5,227 nt of DNA from a bacterium (GTDB lineage: Bacteria > SZUA-182 > SZUA-191), in NCBI GenBank assembly GCA_003230535.1, contig QIEW01000302.1, positions 1 to 5,227 on the forward strand, in the 5' to 3' direction. Every line of letters begins with the position of its first letter. The stretch's first letter is position 1. Under the pieces are notes generated by a model. It ran no database searches, had not been told where the DNA came from, and was given only the letters and a program-made list of their open reading frames with translations. Below, piece by piece: positions 4,487-5,227 of the stretch. A program made the position numbers and the translations under genes.

Positions 4487-5227
4487 TCAATATAGATGAG
4501 GAAAAATGTGATGGATGCGGCCTCTGTGTTCCGGCTTGCGCGGAAGGGGCCATCCGGATCATCGACGGCAAGGCGAGGTTAGTAAGCGAGTTGTATTGTG
4601 ATGGGCTGGGCGCCTGTCTGGGCGAGTGTCCCCAGGGCGCTATCTCCATCGAAGAGCGTAAGGCCGAGGTGTTTGACGAGAAAGCTGTTCTGTATCATCT
4701 ATCCCACAAAGCCAGTGAAAAACCTAAACGGGAGACCCATCCACAAAAAGAGACTGGCCAACCTGACGGGAGATGTCCGGGCGCCGCTTCCCAAGCGCTT
4801 TCTCCTAGTGATCCACACCTTTCTGCCTCCACCGGTGAAAGGCGGGATACAATTTCTTCGCAGCTCAGAAATTGGCCGGTGCAGTTGCGCTTAGCCCCTG
4901 TAAGCGCGCCATATTTTCAGAACACCGGATTGCTTGTCAGCGCTGATTGCACCGCCTTTGCTTTGACTGACTTTCACCGGCAATTCCTTTTGGGGCATAC
5001 GCTCCTGGTAGGCTGTCCCAAACTTGACGATATCGACTTATACCGCCGTAAGCTGACCCAGATATTCCTCCAAAATGACATCCCAGCGGTGGATGTCCTG
5101 TACATGGAAGTCCCGTGTTGTTTTGGATTGGTTCAATTGGTAAAGTTTGCCTTATCCGAATCGAAGAAGAAGATACCGCTCACGCTCACTAAGATTAGTA
5201 TCAAAGGTAATGTTTGCCGGCAGAGCG
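4465..5227 (+). CDS. 4Fe-4S ferredoxin-type protein with a conserved C-terminal domain, 3' end outside window
   Basis: The frame stays open from ATG 4465 to the window edge, at least 254 residues. The N-terminus is a bacterial ferredoxin fold: C15-x2-C18-x2-C21-x3-C25 (CDGCGLCVPAC) binds one [4Fe-4S] cluster. The second motif is C45-x5-C51-x3-C55-P, in which Leu48 stands where a cysteine is usual. A polar, low-complexity linker spans roughly residues 65-130. A C-terminal region follows with SADC (159-162), LLVGCPKLDD (180-189), MEVPCCFGLVQLVK (214-227) and SIKG near the end. The extra conserved cysteines (162, 184, 218, 219) suggest metal or cluster binding or thiol chemistry. From memory, similar proteins accompany Rrf2 regulators and sometimes hybrid-cluster protein in Clostridia, but the function is uncharacterised as far as I know. 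It is cytoplasmic, with no signal peptide or membrane segment seen. It is cotranscribed with the Rrf2 gene. Confidence 0.88.
   Translation, partial: MLTLRKIVNIDEEKCDGCGLCVPACAEGAIRIIDGKARLVSELYCDGLGACLGECPQGAISIEERKAEVFDEKAVLYHLSHKASEKPKRETHPQKETGQPDGRCPGAASQALSPSDPHLSASTGERRDTISSQLRNWPVQLRLAPVSAPYFQNTGLLVSADCTAFALTDFHRQFLLGHTLLVGCPKLDDIDLYRRKLTQIFLQNDIPAVDVLYMEVPCCFGLVQLVKFALSESKKKIPLTLTKISIKGNVCRQS

Noticed and set aside
4598-4894. 98-residue open frame starting at ATG 4598
   Set aside because: It is out of frame within the ferredoxin-type gene, whose uninterrupted frame has clear cysteine motifs on both sides.

Overview
The window looks like a chromosomal segment from an anaerobic, hydrogenase-bearing bacterium, most likely a clostridial Firmicute. 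This rests on protein style, the strong AAAGGAGG-type Shine-Dalgarno in front of hypE, consensus sigma-A-like promoters, moderate base composition and the pairing of an Rrf2 regulator with a clostridial-type ferredoxin. I cannot name the species. All genes lie on the + strand.

Layout: (1) 1-110, the 3' end of hypC. (2) 94-258, copy L of a 165-bp repeat with MITE-like features; it begins inside the hypC tail and ends 11 bp before hypD. (3) 270-1382 hypD and 1339-2382 hypE, overlapping by 44 bp. (4) 2382-2546, copy R of the same repeat in inverted orientation; it begins on the last base of the hypE stop codon. (5) 2547-2695, an AT-rich spacer with a small hairpin. (6) 2696-3889, a hypF-type gene holding only the C-terminal Kae1-like carbamoyltransferase half. 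(7) 3890-4045, an intergenic region with a terminator-like hairpin that matches the repeat end, then a near-consensus promoter and candidate operator. (8) 4046-4486, an Rrf2 regulator with three clustered cysteines. (9) 4465 to the window edge, a ferredoxin-like protein that overlaps the regulator gene and is cut by the window end.

How the genes work together: HypC, HypD, HypE and HypF build the Fe(CN)2CO centre of [NiFe]-hydrogenases. HypF makes carbamoyl-AMP and carbamoylates the C-terminal cysteine of HypE, HypE dehydrates it to thiocyanate, and the HypC-HypD complex receives cyanide on iron. Here the HypF acylphosphatase, zinc-finger and YrdC-like parts are not in the gene, so they must be encoded elsewhere or be lost. 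The Rrf2-ferredoxin pair is a separate transcription unit, probably redox- or Fe-S-responsive.

The unusual content is repeat-driven. Two inverted 165-bp copies bracket hypD-hypE exactly, touch the stop codons of hypC and hypE, and carry a promoter-like sequence. A separate 15-bp tandem repeat (encoding SQKL-type five-residue units) sits in frame in both hypE and hypF and, through the gene overlap, also writes the C-terminus of HypD. No wholly new enzymatic system is evident.
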